A DNA stretch of 64,000 nt from Calliopum simillimum. Taxonomy: Eukaryota > Arthropoda > Insecta > Diptera > Lauxaniidae. Shown piece by piece: positions 21,303 to 33,250 of this stretch. The stretch is taken from the NCBI GenBank assembly GCA_951812925.1, contig OX638372.1:45010245-45074244 (forward strand), written 5' to 3'. The notes below the pieces were generated by a model that saw nothing but the letters and a program-made list of their open reading frames with translations, searched no databases and was not told where the DNA came from. Positions within the stretch are counted from its first letter, which is position 1. Each line of letters starts with the position of its first letter. The position numbers and the translations under genes were made by a program.

Positions 21303-24283
21303 AAATATAGATACGCAAAACAAAAATTTGTCCACCTTTTTTTACTATGTTAGAAATAGAGTACGACTTTAAATTATGTATACAACATTAGAAAGGTATT
21401 TGTGTGTAGATGTGCACAAAGTTAAAATTATGTTAATATTTTGACTCAAAGCCAGGTAAGATAAAATGCAAATTTTTCAATATTAAGAACAAAATACACG
21501 GTCACACAGAACTGAAAAAAGAATAAAGCACAAAGAGAAAGTCAAGAAGCATAGCACTGATTTCATGATTTTTGTTTTGTTTATATTTCGTATGAATTAC
21601 ACCAGGGATGATAAATGAGTTTTTCTATTTCGTACCCAATAGCAAAGAAAAAGTACTAAAAGTGTCCAAAAAGTACCAAAATTATTAATACATTTGTGGT
21701 CGAATTTTGACCACTAGGCGATTCTAATATAAATAATTTCACAAAATTTAAAATGAATCGGAAATTGATACAAAGCTTTTCAACATAAAAACCCAAAAAT
21801 ACATTTTCCAAAATTCATGTCATTTCATATATTTAAATTTAATACAAAATGCTTCAAGATAATAAATCTAATGATTAGCACAAAAATGTATAACAGTATT
21901 CAAAATTAACAGCAATGAAAAGAAGCAAAACTAAACTAAATAATATTATATAATAAAATTAAAAGAGGAATTAAAAAAAAATAAATAAAAATTAAAATTA
22001 TGATTAAAAATTATAAATTCTAGAAATTTTAATATTTAGAATTTTTCAATTATGCTCAAGGTGCGCTACAAGCCCCGTCCGAAATTGTGTCAGCGACCTG
22101 ACCATTTGCAGTTCGATATGAAGATTACTGCAAAGTCGAACGGCAGTGACAAAAAAAGGGCGTTCTAAAACTAAGCGTTTGTGTCTAGGTAGAATTAACC
22201 GTAAGCCTCTTCGCGATTGCGCAAATTGGAGCATCTCAAAGAGCTAGTCCAGGCAATTGCGATGAATAAATGACTAAGTCCAATGCAAAAATGTTTTAAA
22301 AAACTATTTAAATGAAACGTCCGATATGCAGCATATCCACGAAGCGAAAATTCGTTTGTAATTAGAAGTTAGAGCTATGAATATTGCAATTCACAAATGA
22401 TGGTTTTTGTGAATTACTTGCCTAAGGTGTCGTCTGTTCTGAAAATCATCAAAATTTTTTCTTTTTTAAGCTTTGCATCGATTAAACTTTGATCGATGCT
22501 TATTTCGACTACAAAGTTTTCTTAACAAATTAGGCCTAAAAATAACGTAAAGTTAATGTTGATGGGAGCAATAATCGTTGGAATATGCCATTGCACCTAA
22601 GTCTCATAACTTGCCAATATGATGAACATGACATGTGAGGAACATGCTATATAAATTCAGAAAATGCAAACAATATTGCATGCATAACGGGAGGAAAAAC
22701 TTATTTTGTATTAAAATAAGTTATAAAAAATAAAAGTTTGAGAAAAATACAGGCAAACAAAAATATTCGCAATAAAAAGGCAACACCACATAATAAATAA
22801 AAATCAAATATACAAAAAACAAAATCTCAACAATAAAATAATATTTTCAACTGAATATGCAAAACAATCTAAAAAAAAAAAACAAAAATCAAAAACGTTT
22901 GCCACTTGCATACACTCACACTCAGATTTTTGGCAAAGCTCAAACGGCCATTGAAGCTGAAATAATTGCGGTAGAATTGTATGCGTTGCAGCTATAAAGC
23001 AGACAATTACATACACACACGCACACATATATATCTCTTGTGTACACAAATACAAACTTAAATAAATAAACAATGAAAAAGAGAAGAAAAAAACGACCGT
23101 CTACAAATAAAAATGACCAAACAACACATAAACAAATAAACAACAATGGACAAAAAACAGAGAACCATTTTGCAAAAGGATACAATAACTCTTTTTTTGT
23201 GTGCGTTTAGATTATGTTACAAAAAATGTTAGGATTTGCAAATAAAAGCAACAAAAAACAAAATAAATATTTTCTGTAGTAGTACAAAAACAAAAATGTT
23301 GAAAAAAAAGAACCCAAAAACAAATTGTGAAAAATAGAATTAAGTTTTCTTAACCCATTGTTTACTATGTGCACTCTGAACAAATGACTGACAAGCTGAA
23401 AATTGATATGAAATGCAAAGTGTAGCAGTGCCTTTTAGCTATTAAATGACAGCTGAGGGTTAACACATGTTAAGTTGATATTTTATGTATTTGACAGCAG
23501 TAGAAGAAAAGAAAATTAAAGCAAAAAAGAACAAAGGGATGTGAGAAAATAATGAGAAAGTTAGGCAAGATAAATGTGCTTATAGCAACAAGGATATGCG
23601 CAATTAAGTACAGATGTTTTCTCTGATTGATAAGGGATACAAAGAAGGTAGCAAAATGTGATTAGGCTGTTTGATACTTTAGACAGGCTGTTGTAATGCT
23701 CACAAATAACCAAAAGGAAAATGAAGTACATATACTTTCTTGGATATATTTTTCCATTTTCGCTCAACATGACGTATGTGCAGTTTTATTTTAATATGTA
23801 CTAGTAGTATACATAAATCATACGTCTTCTTTTGCGGAATTATTTATAGTACTAGGAAATATACTAGAATCACCCAGTGGTCAAAATTCGACCACAAATG
23901 TATTACAAAATTTTGGTACTTTTTGGACACTTAGTACTTTTTTGTTGCTATTTGGTACGAAATAGAAAAACTCATTTATTATCCCCGTTTTAATTCAAGC
24001 GAAATATAAACAAAACAAAAAACTTGAAGTCATTGCAATGCTTTTTGTCTTTCTCTTTGTGCTTTATCCTTTTTCAGCTCTGTGTGACTATGTATGTTAT
24101 TGTTGTTACTATTGAAAAATTTGTATTTAATTAATTTAAAAGTCAAAATATTAACATACTTTTTACTTTGTGCACATCTACACATAAATACCTTTCTAAT
24201 GGTGTATAGTTTAAAGTTGTACTCCATTTCTAACATAGTCAAAAAAGGTGGACAATTTTTTATCTTGCGTATTAATATATAGA
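21303..24283. mobile_element. 3-kb element with inverted arms of about 420 bp
   Basis: 21303-21730 and 23867-24283 are reverse complements with scattered mismatches. Shared phrases include 'tttgtccaccttttttt' at the outer end, 'gtgtagatgtgcacaaagt', and 'tttgtggtcgaattttgacc' plus 'act' at the inner end. The 2.1-kb interior is AT-rich and has no transposase, only a LINE fragment near 22046-22234. It could be a long-TIR transposon or two solo elements inserted in opposite orientation. Confidence 0.7.
22046..22234 (-). pseudogene. Possible C-terminal scrap of a non-LTR reverse transcriptase
   Basis: The minus-strand peptide includes RRGLRLILPRHKRLVLERPF, then FVTAVRL and, near the end, LTQFRTGLVAHL. 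Non-LTR reverse transcriptases often end in a similar 'LR..PRH.....RSF...A.RLWN.LP......F...L..HL' pattern. The usual RLWN-LP is decayed to RLCSNLH. A stop lies just upstream, and an A-rich run follows downstream in transcription direction (about 22030-21960). Short and tentative. Confidence 0.4.
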
Positions 24284-24953
24284 TTAGCAAAGAGATTTGT
24301 TTTTGGGCCACAGCAAAGCGGAACCTTTTACATGCTAGCTTAGTGTACTTTTTCTCGGAAGCTACTACTCCTAACTGTACCAAATTCTTACTACTTTTTA
24401 ACTTAAGGAATCAACATTAGTAGATTGACTTGAAATAAAATAAAAGTTAAAGAAGTGTAGAGAAATTTTGACACAAATCAAAAATGGCAGCAGAGAGTTG
24501 AAATTATCAAATGTTTCCAGAATTGCCACCTTAAAAAGAAGTAGGAAGGAATCAGGTTGATATATTTTTCAGTCTTTAAATAAAGAGACAATGCGGAGAC
24601 GTTGTACTCGATTTATGGCAAGAGTTCCTCCTCGCAAAATAAAAATGACAGATAAAACTCATCACACGCCTTGTTCAAAAAGTTTTTAAGCTAAAATATA
24701 AAAAAGGTCAAAATATTTTAAAAATTTCCTTAAATATTTTGAGGTGCATGTGGCATTAATACAAAAAGTACATATAACGACCCAACAAACAATTTTATAA
24801 CCTTTTCTATTTAATGCTTGAAAAAACTCAATTTCCAAATTTTTTCATAACCAATTTTCAAACGTTTGGAAAATGTTGTTTTTTAGAATTTTTACAATTG
24901 ATTTGCAAGGTTAAAGTCAACAATTAGAAAATGTTTATTTCCAAAAGTTTTAG
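24284..24953. other. AT-rich noncoding stretch
   Basis: No recognised exon. The stretch from about 24780 has repeated 'ccaaa..ttt' and 'tggaaaatgtt' phrases that also occur at 26600-26960, so it may be the detached left part of the foldback there, split by the TA-flanked element. Confidence 0.4.
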
Positions 24954-24955
24954 TA

Positions 24956-26404
24956 CCGTAAGCAGGGGTGACTTTGATACAAAAAAACAGGTTTTCCAAG
25001 TTTAGGAGCTTATAGTTTCAACAATTTTAATCAAGTTAATGGTTTCATTGCTCTAAATTTTTCGTGGGGGCTTCAGCTTTGATCTCATGTTATAAAATTT
25101 TTACGAAGTAATTACAGTTATTTTTAAATAATGTTATTGTAAGTAGGTTAAAGTCACCTCAAGGGTGGGGTGACTTTAACCGAAAAATTTTATTCATTGA
25201 TTTTACATGCTATACCTTCAAAAATGCAAAATGAGAGTATAAGGTTTTGTTAACTTGAGTTCTCTCAATATTCTGGTATATTTGTATAGGCAATCAATCT
25301 AGGTTATGGAATGTTTTCAAGGTCGCGATTAAAACAAAACTAAAATTTTTGATAAATTCGGTTTCAGCCTTTGGTATGTTTTAATTATTTGTACATATGT
25401 TACATCAAATAACAATACAACTGATATTTAGGGCTTAGCAAAACTTAAAAAATCCACAAAAACAAGTTAAAGATCCATTGCAAATTATAAAATAAAAAAT
25501 ACTTGATTCAAAAAATTTAAAAAAACAAAAGAAAATTCTTAGTAGCTAACTTCAAAAATTCCTCTTTTGTTAAAGGGCTTCGGTGGCTTAATTTTTTGCA
25601 AAATTACCTAAATAAATAATAACAAATATCCGTTTTTGGGTTCTCATTAAAATATTAAATTGTTTTACAAAGATCAAAAGGAAAAAATAATTTCACTTTG
25701 GCGAAAGACTAGACTTTATTTTCACTACAGTTCACCATACCCAGTGTTTTTCGGCGTCAATATGGCCCGAGTTTGGGTTTCTTTTGAGCCAGCCTGACAA
25801 TACAAAGTTTTTTGGGGGTGACTTTCAACCGGTCCAAAGTCACCCCAAAAACGTTGTTTTCTAACATACTCCTATATAAAAATGCATTAAAAATACTTAG
25901 AGGCAAATATGTACTTATATCCATGAAAGTCGATTGATTAGGGAAGAAAATTAAACAATAATTTTAGTGATATCATTCACCCACTGCCAGCAATTTTCCA
26001 TCTAGTCAATAAGTAGTAATTTTTTGAGCGTTAAAAAATGCTACATAAGAAAACTTTTCGAAAATGCACCAATATATCTGAATGTTCGCGCTCAAATCAA
26101 ATATTGAAAACAGACGCTAAAAGCCAATACTTCAAGGTTATACATTGACCAAATACAAATCGATAACTAGTCCTCGAGATGAAAATATTACGATTTTAAT
26201 CTTTTTTTTCTTGCCGGTTAAAGTCGCCCTCAGATCGTCGCCCGAGTTCTCATTTGCCCCATACGCATATTTGTTAAAAAAACAAAAGTAAATAACTTGC
26301 GTTTGTTTCGACAAAAGATATATTATTTTGCTTTTTTAACGAATATGCTTATGGGGCAAAAGAGAACTCAGACGACGAGATGTCAAAGTCACCCCTGCTT
26401 ACGG
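24956..26404. mobile_element. TA-flanked nonautonomous DNA transposon, 1449 bp
   Basis: The inverted termini begin 'ccgtaagcaggggtgacttt' and are exact for 22 bases. Both ends are bordered by TA (24954-24955 and 26405-26406), the duplication of Tc1/mariner/pogo elements. The 'ggtgacttt' motif and its complement recur inside at about 25146, 25163, 25810 and 25838. A subterminal hairpin with arms of about 55 nt (26234-26380) sits next to the right end. No transposase is present. Confidence 0.88.
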
Positions 26405-26439
26405 TAATCGTTTTCCAAACATTCGTCGAGAAGTTTTTG

Positions 26440-27095
26440 ATTTTATTTTTTCAATGATTTATCTAATTAAGTAAAACACAAGGCATTTGAATCATAACTG
26501 GTACGTTTGGTCAGTTGATAAGATTGTTGACTCATAACTTGGAAGTCATAGGTTCGGTTCTCAGCAAAGATACATTTTTATTTATTTTTAATTAAATTTA
26601 AAAATATTTGGAAAATGTTAATTGAAAAATTTAAAAACAATTTTAAAATATTGAATAAAAACATTTGGAAAACATTATATAAATATATTTAGAATAAGCT
26701 TGTTCCAAATTATTTTCACAAGCTTGCCATGAAGGGTCCAATCTCGGATATTAAATAATTTAAAATCAAGAATTTCCAAACTTTTTGCAAGTTGATTTCC
26801 AAACGAAATGTTTGTTTCATTAAGCGTATAATAAGCTATTTTCCAAACGTTTTTGTTTCTTGGGATCATATTATGGGCTTATTTTAGTAAACGTTTCGTT
26901 TGGAACTTAACTTACAAAATGTTTGGAAATTCTTGAATTTATTCAATATTTTTCTAAACATTTTTATATTTAATTAAAAACCAAAAAAAAAAAAAAATAT
27001 ATCATGTTTACTAAGAATCGAACCAATGACTAGAGAGCTGGGATTCAGATGCTATGTGGATAACTTAACTCGAAATATCATTGAAAAAATAAAAT
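26440..27095. mobile_element. Foldback/SINE-like element with tRNA-like arms
   Basis: The outer ends 'attttattttttcaatgat' and its complement border an inverted structure. Each arm contains a tRNA-like block, at 26500-26573 on + and about 27003-27080 on -. The left block has 'tttggtcagttgataaga' (box A-like, 26506), loop sequence CTCATAA (26531, the elongator tRNA-Met anticodon loop) and box B 'ggttcggttct' (26551). The right block has 'ggttcgattct' as box B (27024-27014). The anticodon stems no longer pair, so these are tRNA-derived pseudogenes, not tRNA genes. The interior has 'ccaaacgtttt'-like repeats. Confidence 0.68.
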
Positions 27096-27387
27096 AATGG
27101 AAAGATGGAAAAAAAGCCATCTGAGCTTAACTGCTGCATCGATTTTTAAAAAATTCGGTATGAAGATCAAATGCACTTTACGGAAGGATATTAAAAACAT
27201 TTTGTTTTTAAGTGGGCGGTATCACGTCTCTAAATGGAGAATGAAGATGAAGTGAACCCTTCTAGTCATAAAGTTTAAAACTATGAGTTACATCGCAACT
27301 TTTTTGTTTAAAAGTTAATAGTACCACTCTACTAAAGAGAAAATGCGCAGACATGGTTACTGATGAGAGTTTGTTTGCTTATGATAG
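27096..27387. other. Noncoding spacer
   Basis: Contains 'aagtgggcggtatcacgtctc' near 27210, a lone unit of the dispersed 'gggcggtgccacgcc' repeat. Confidence 0.4.
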
Positions 27388-28658
27388 TTGAGGCGTTGCG
27401 TGCATTAACGCCCCAAGTCGAAAAATGGCATTTCGAGATAATTCAATTTAAAGTTTCTAAATGCTGAAAAAAAGAACAGACCATCATTTAAACCTTGAAA
27501 AACAAATTTATTCAATTAAAACTAATAAAATGAGTAAATAATTACCGCTAACACATAATACTAACGCAAAGGGCGTTTTTGCATAAATCCATTTGACTAT
27601 AACTGGAGTAACGTTAGCATTTTGCTTGGGAAGCCGGCAAAACTGTTCCGATTTTAATGATTTTTATTTTAAAATGAGGGAAATGAAATATACTTTCACC
27701 TCAACTATTTATAAATGTGCGTTTTTGTTTATTTCTTTAAAATTTTAATTTTATAAAATGCAAGCATATATTTGCATCTAAGTTTTGCACCTGGTAAATA
27801 TTTTTTTTGCAAACGGTTATAGAGATTTTAACAAAATTTGATAGAATGTTCTATATTAGTATAACATTGTTACTGGGATCAATTCTAACCTTGTAGATAC
27901 TCATAGAAAGGCGTAGCAAATTCTTTAAAATTAGAATATTTTGATTCAATATTACACAAAAGCGGCGCAATGGATTTTAATGAATTCATAGAATATTGAA
28001 ATCAAAAAAAAATTTCGAATTCTTGTGTTTTTTTACTCTTTTGACGATAACTTTTTTTGGATCAAAGATAGGAAAAGACAAAATTTGACAAAAAATAAGG
28101 AGATAAAGTTTCCTTTGAAATGCTTTATTGAAAAATTTCTTAGACTACAAATTTATCGAAATATGGCCACTCAAACATAGCAATTTTTTTACCCGGCCGG
28201 AAAAATGGTTTTAATTCAAAAGCAAGGTGCCTTAAGAAAAAAGTGTATTAGGCAGAAAATGCCTTGAATCGTCCAAAAAATATATGTGAATTTTTTCAGA
28301 ATTTTTTCGAACATTTTATAATTTTTAAAAATTTGGCTAAAAAAAAAGCAACGTACTCTTTGGTCAATTCTAAGCATTTTATGTCATATAAAATTTTTTC
28401 GTTAGGCACCTTGGTTTTGAGTAAAAACAGTTTTTCCTACCGCGAACTGATTTATTCAAAAACGCCCCAAGTCGCACTACGCCCTTCTTGCACGCAATTC
28501 TTTAAACAGTATATATCATTGCTCTACCACATTCTGTGATCGTAATTGGAAGTTGAAATTAAGTACACATATATTTGAGGACCCAAGCTTTTCAAAAAAG
28601 CGATGGACGCAAAAACCCCCTAAGTCGACTTAGGGCGTTAATGCACGCAACGCCTCAA
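27388..28658. mobile_element. TIR element, about 1.27 kb
   Basis: Left end 'ttgaggcgttgcgtgcatta' plus 'acgccccaagtcg'; the right end is its inverse with one mismatch (33 bp). A direct internal echo of the inner terminus, 'aaaacgccccaagtcgca', lies at 28459. The interior is AT-rich. An open frame at 28264-28539 has no recognisable motif. The duplication could not be fixed. Confidence 0.78.
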
Positions 28659-29055
28659 TTGTTACTTGGCCTTTTTAAAGCCAAATCGAAATAGACAAAT
28701 TCTAGTTTTATTTAATTTTTCGAAATGTACTATTTCATTGTCTGCAACTTTTGTTTCTCTCAAGACATCCAGAATATGCGTGTAGCATATGAATAACGAG
28801 TTGTTAATTTTTCTTATTCGTTTACATTCGTTTTACCCATACTTTCTTTTGAGTGTAAAAAAAAGTAACAAACAAATTCATATTCATCATATGAGACACG
28901 TAGTAGGTAACTAAAACATTTTTGTATTCCCTTTGTCTTTGACACAAAATTTTATTTTGTGAAATAAAAAGAAATATTTTTACATAAAAACTTTCTGGCA
29001 TGAAAACTTTTCCATAAAATTTATGTTTTTTTCTCCATCTCTCTTTATTTTACAG
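28659..29055. other. Intron end with strong splice acceptor
   Basis: Noncoding, ending in 'ctccatctctctttatttta' plus 'cag', a strong pyrimidine tract and AG at 29054-29055. Confidence 0.6.
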
Positions 29056-29234
29056 GCTTTCTCGGAAGTTTTCTTTCGAAAGGCTTGAAAACCAATCAAT
29101 TGGAGCTGAATACGGATGAAAAGACCTTGCGTCCGATTGCTCGTTTAAAGGAACCACGTGATCTTTTCGCCCTGCCTAAAGACAAGGATCATGATTGCTC
29201 ACAGCAGGCCCCCAGATGGCCAATGGAATGTCAG
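29056..29234 (+). CDS. Internal coding exon of an unidentified gene
   Basis: This 179-bp exon is the only convincing host coding sequence in the window. It has a strong acceptor at 29054-29055 and a perfect donor, 'cag|gtgagt', at 29235. With two bases completing a split codon at the start, it gives 59 open codons; the other two frames contain stops. The peptide begins [18 protein letters not shown], continues [19 protein letters not shown] and ends in [11 protein letters not shown]. It is charged, hydrophilic and without a signal peptide, membrane segment or known domain. The codon use and complexity contrast with the flanking DNA. The only in-frame Met is four codons from the end, so translation must start in an earlier exon ending one base into a codon. 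I do not recognise the protein and assign no function. Confidence 0.78.
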
Positions 29235-29639
29235 GTGAGTCAGTTGTTTTAATATTAGATATATTGTGCTTGAATTAGAATTTCGTTATTTTGAGGCATA
29301 CGACCCAAATAAAATCGAAAAAGAAAAGAAATAAATTTTATTAAGAGCGAATCACGAATATTGAAACAAAGGTAGGCGGGTGTGTTTTAATCAAAATGAA
29401 GTAGTAGTTGAAAAAATTCAAACCCAAATCCAACACGATGGCAAGAAACACGTCAAAATTGATTTACGCATTTTGCATTAGCAAGTAGATTTTTGGCACA
29501 AACAAAACAAAAAAAGGAAATTTTTTGGTTCACATTTACTTCACGCATTTGAATACACTTAACAAAAATTAGCATTTAAGTATTAATTTATATATTGCAT
29601 ATTATTTATGAAGTGGAACAGTGTAAAAATAAAAAATTA
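29235..29639. other. Start of a large intron
   Basis: AT-rich sequence after the donor without recognised elements. Confidence 0.5.
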
Positions 29640-30840
29640 TTGGAAATTTTTTATGGAAATTTGGCAATTTTCTTTGTCACTATCTATTATGACTTATGAA
29701 CTTCATGTAAATAACGCGCTCATAATTCGAAATATTGGTTTAAGATATTTTTTTGTGGGATTTTTTTACCGGAAAATTTTTTAACTTTAAAGTTTTCTTG
29801 CTTACTTATTTTGCCTTGTCACATTCTATTATGACTTGAGACCTACGTGTGAATAACTCGATCATACTCCGATATTTTTTGGTTTAAAACATTTTATTGT
29901 GGGATTTTTTGTCCGGGAAAATTATTAACTTTAGGGATTTTTTTTTGCGAATTTGCGACAGTTGTTTATGCTACTTTCCTTTGTTACGATATTTTTTGGT
30001 TTAAAATATTTTTTTGTGGGATTTTTTTTTCCGGGAAAATTTTTAAATTGGGGATTTTTTTTGTGAATTTGCGAATTTTTGTTAATGTTACTTTTTTTGT
30101 CACTTTCTATCATGACATGAGTCCTACTTGTAAATACTCGATCATACTCCGTTATTTTTTGTTCACAATATTTTTTTGTGGAATTTTTTTTCCGGGAAAA
30201 TTTTTAACTTTTGCGATTTCTTTGTGAATTTGCGACAATTGTTTATGAATCTTTTCTTTGTCAGTTTCTATTATGACATGAGATCTACTTGTAAGCAACT
30301 CGATCATACTCCGATATGTTTTGTTCACAATATTTTTTTGTGGAATTTTTTTCGGGAAAGTTTTAAAATTTAGGGATTTTTTTGTGAATTTGCGACAATT
30401 GTTTATGCTACTTTCCTTTGTTACGATATTTTTTGGTTTAAAATATTTTTTTGTGTTATTTTTTGTTTTTCCGGGACAATTTTTAACTTGAGGATTTTTT
30501 TGTGAATTGGTGAATTTTTGTTTATGCTACTTTCCTTTGTCACTTTCCATTATTACTTGAGTCCTACTTGTAAATAACTCGATCATACTCCGATATTTTT
30601 TGTTCACAATGTTTTTTTTTTTTTGTGGAATTTTTTTTCCGTGAAAATTTTTAACTTAAGCGATTTCTTTGAGAATTTGCGACAAATGTTTATGAATCTT
30701 TTCTTTGTCACTTTCTATTATGATTTGAGCCTACTTGTAAGTAACTCGATCATATCCCGATATTTATTGTTCAAAATATTTTTGTAAGTGATATTTTTTT
30801 TTTTCGGGAAAATTTTTCACATTATGGATTTCATTGTAAA
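29640..30840. repeat. Intronic tandem array with higher-order period of about 442 bp
   Basis: Degenerate units carry 'cgatcatactccgatatttt', 'ttttttgtgggatttttt', 'ccgggaaaatttttaact' and 'tgaatttgcgacaattgttt'. The first phrase occurs at 29859, 30139, 30301, 30580 and 30747 (steps 280, 162, 279, 167), with shortened units near 29990 and 30425. Steps alternate, so 29859 to 30301 and 30139 to 30580 are both about 441 bp. Confidence 0.82.
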
Positions 30841-32735
30841 AATTGTATAAAATTTTTTAGTTTTGAAAAGTTTGTACTTCGCAAAAAGTCATGTAAATGT
30901 TACCATACACTTTTCTAAGTGTAAGAGTGCAAATTGTAGTTACGCTATTTTGTGTACATGTTGGATGTGTTTGTAAATGCTACGCTTTCTTTGTATTCTC
31001 AGCATTTGGGTGTGTGTGTATGAGTTTTTTTTTTTTTTTGCAAATGGGCGAGCTTGTTCGATTCGATTTAGTTTGATTTGCTTTGAGCCACGTGGGAATT
31101 AATGATTGATGACTTTTCTTCTATGTAAGTGTGTTTTTATTTGTTTTCGTTCCTCTACACTGTTGATGTTTTTGCTTACAACTACTACCACCATTATATT
31201 CTAAGGATATCGTTTACAGAGACAATATTGAATATTTACGATAAATGTAAATAAGCTTTTAATCGTTTTATTTTAACGCCTATTTAGGTTATGATTAGCT
31301 TTATATAGATATCTATATTATGAGAATATATATACATATATATTGTCAACATTCCACACTCAGCCTAGTTTATATTAATGTCCTTGGTTGAGAATTTAGA
31401 CATTTTATTGAAAGCAAATATATTCGGTTTTGCTTCAATGAAGTTGCCATTTGACTGAACTCTGTCTTTGAATCGCCTTTTTTATGCATTTAGTTTTCCT
31501 ATGTGAAAGTAAAAATTTGATAAAAACATCTGCTTTTTTATCATGTTTTAACATGCAAAATTGATTTTAAAGGATTTTAGTAACTTTTTTTTTTTATACA
31601 TCAATTTCATGCCAGCATATGCAAATTTATTGACATATCACAAAAAAAAAAATATATAAAAATGTTTATGGAATTTTTTATTAATAGATATGTTTTTCTT
31701 TGAGGATTGTGGGTTTTAAATTGAAATATCAATGGAAAGAGCAGTACTTTTTCTTAATTTTATAGCTTTAGTAAAGCTAAGAAAATTTAAGGAAAAATAC
31801 CTTAAGAACATTTTAAATAATTTTTTATTTCCATTTACTTGTATATTCCTAATTTTCCCGAAAAAAAGTTTCAAATATTTTAGATTTGGAATGAATTTTT
31901 CGCAAGACATATGAGTATGTAGTATTAAGTATTTTTCGATGCTGAATCCGAGCCCAGAATTGCTCATATGCCTGCAGGGCTTAAAGATATTCTTACAGAA
32001 AGCGCTGTTTTCAAACTTATGGCGCAGTTCCAAAAAAAGTTGTAGAGTAGAAAGGGGAAAGCTTTGACACCCTAACAAAAAATTAATTTATTTTTCTAAG
32101 TTCAATTTAGCATGTTGTTTTGATCATACATAGATTGGGCAGAAAGATGTGTTGTAGTTTTATAAATTACCAAAAATTCGCTATGTTTGTTATTTTCGGA
32201 AAATATCTTAGGGGAGGCTTTCTCTGTTTCCACACAGGATAATATTATTAGTTAGACCAATATTTTTATACCTTAATGGCATATTTTATTGGTGAATGAC
32301 AAGGAGATGGCAGAATGGACGTAATATCCTTTTCAAAATTCATACGTTAAATAGTTTCAGAGATATGACTTTTTGTAATGACGTGCACCGCCCTTTTTTC
32401 CCTTGGACATTATTTTTCCTGATTCTCTTAATAGATATTCCAAATCTCATCCATGTCCATTTAATATTTTTAGAGAAAAAACGAAAATAAAAAAAATTTT
32501 GGTTCCAGCTTCCTAGGGCACGGTGCTCTTAAACAGTCGATAGGTTTTTTGGCTATGTGGAGAAAATCTGTGAATGGGGTTTTATTTGTATAAGTTTATT
32601 GGTCTGAAAAATGCAAACCCCGAAATCGTAGCTGATCATCCCCGCGAAAAATCCCAAAAATACATATCCCATATAAAAAAAAAAAAAAAAAAATCGAAAA
32701 AAAACGCAACAAACAAATATAAAAATAGTTATATG
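30841..32735. other. Intronic noncoding DNA
   Basis: Contains AT hairpins (31300-31345) and, near 31935-31970, the phrase 'gatgctgaatccgagcccag', a relative of the repeat at 32745 and of the 53.4-55.5 kb palindrome. Open frames around 31716-32078 are low-complexity and lack motifs. Confidence 0.4.
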
Positions 32736-33250
32736 TAATGTATTTTGCAATTCTGAATCTGAATCCGGCCTTAAAATTGCTATATCTCATACGGTTTTTG
32801 AGATATCTTAGCCTAAACAAGGAAAAAAGACCGTTTTTGCTATATTTTTAAGCAATATAACTAGAATATAGAACATTCATACGCAGAATTCAATACATTA
32901 TCTGAAAGCTCCAATCTTTTTCTTTAAAACCACATTTAAATTATGTCAATAGCTTAATTTTTCCCCGAAATATCGTAGACTGAAATAATGACAAAACACG
33001 TTTTTTGCACTTTTTTAACTTTTTAGGTTAAGATATCTCCGAGAAAAATAAAGATATCAACAATATTTGAATTAGGTTTAAAAGATTGATTAGGGCTTTC
33101 CATTTCTGCATCAGAATTTACGGATATACGTCCCATTATATAGCTCCAAAACACAGCAATAAAATATAGCACCGGCTTTTTTTCCTAGTTTAGGGTAAGA
33201 TATCTCAAAAAACTTTTGTTTGAGCTCGCTGATTTCAAATTATGCATAAA
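32736..33250. repeat. Diverged, shorter relative of the 53.4-kb palindrome
   Basis: 'ctgaatccggccttaaaatt' (32757) and 'tttttgagatatcttagcct' (32795) match 53846-53894 with mismatches. 'ggttaagatatctccgagaa' (33025) matches the opposite arm near 54870. The piece therefore has the same inverted layout but is older and shorter. Confidence 0.55.

Noticed and set aside
26500..26573. Functional tRNA-Met gene
   Set aside because: Box A, loop and box B remain, but the anticodon stem does not pair and there is no proper acceptor stem; better explained as a SINE-type relic.
28264..28539. 91-codon plus-strand frame
   Set aside because: Lies inside a TIR element, has no recognisable motif and no splice or promoter context.
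29640..30840. CRISPR-like array
   Set aside because: Units are long, degenerate and contiguous without unique spacers, and the context is an animal genome.
31716..32078. 120-codon minus-strand frame and its plus-strand partner
   Set aside because: Low complexity, no motif, overlaps repeat phrases shared with the 32.7-kb element.
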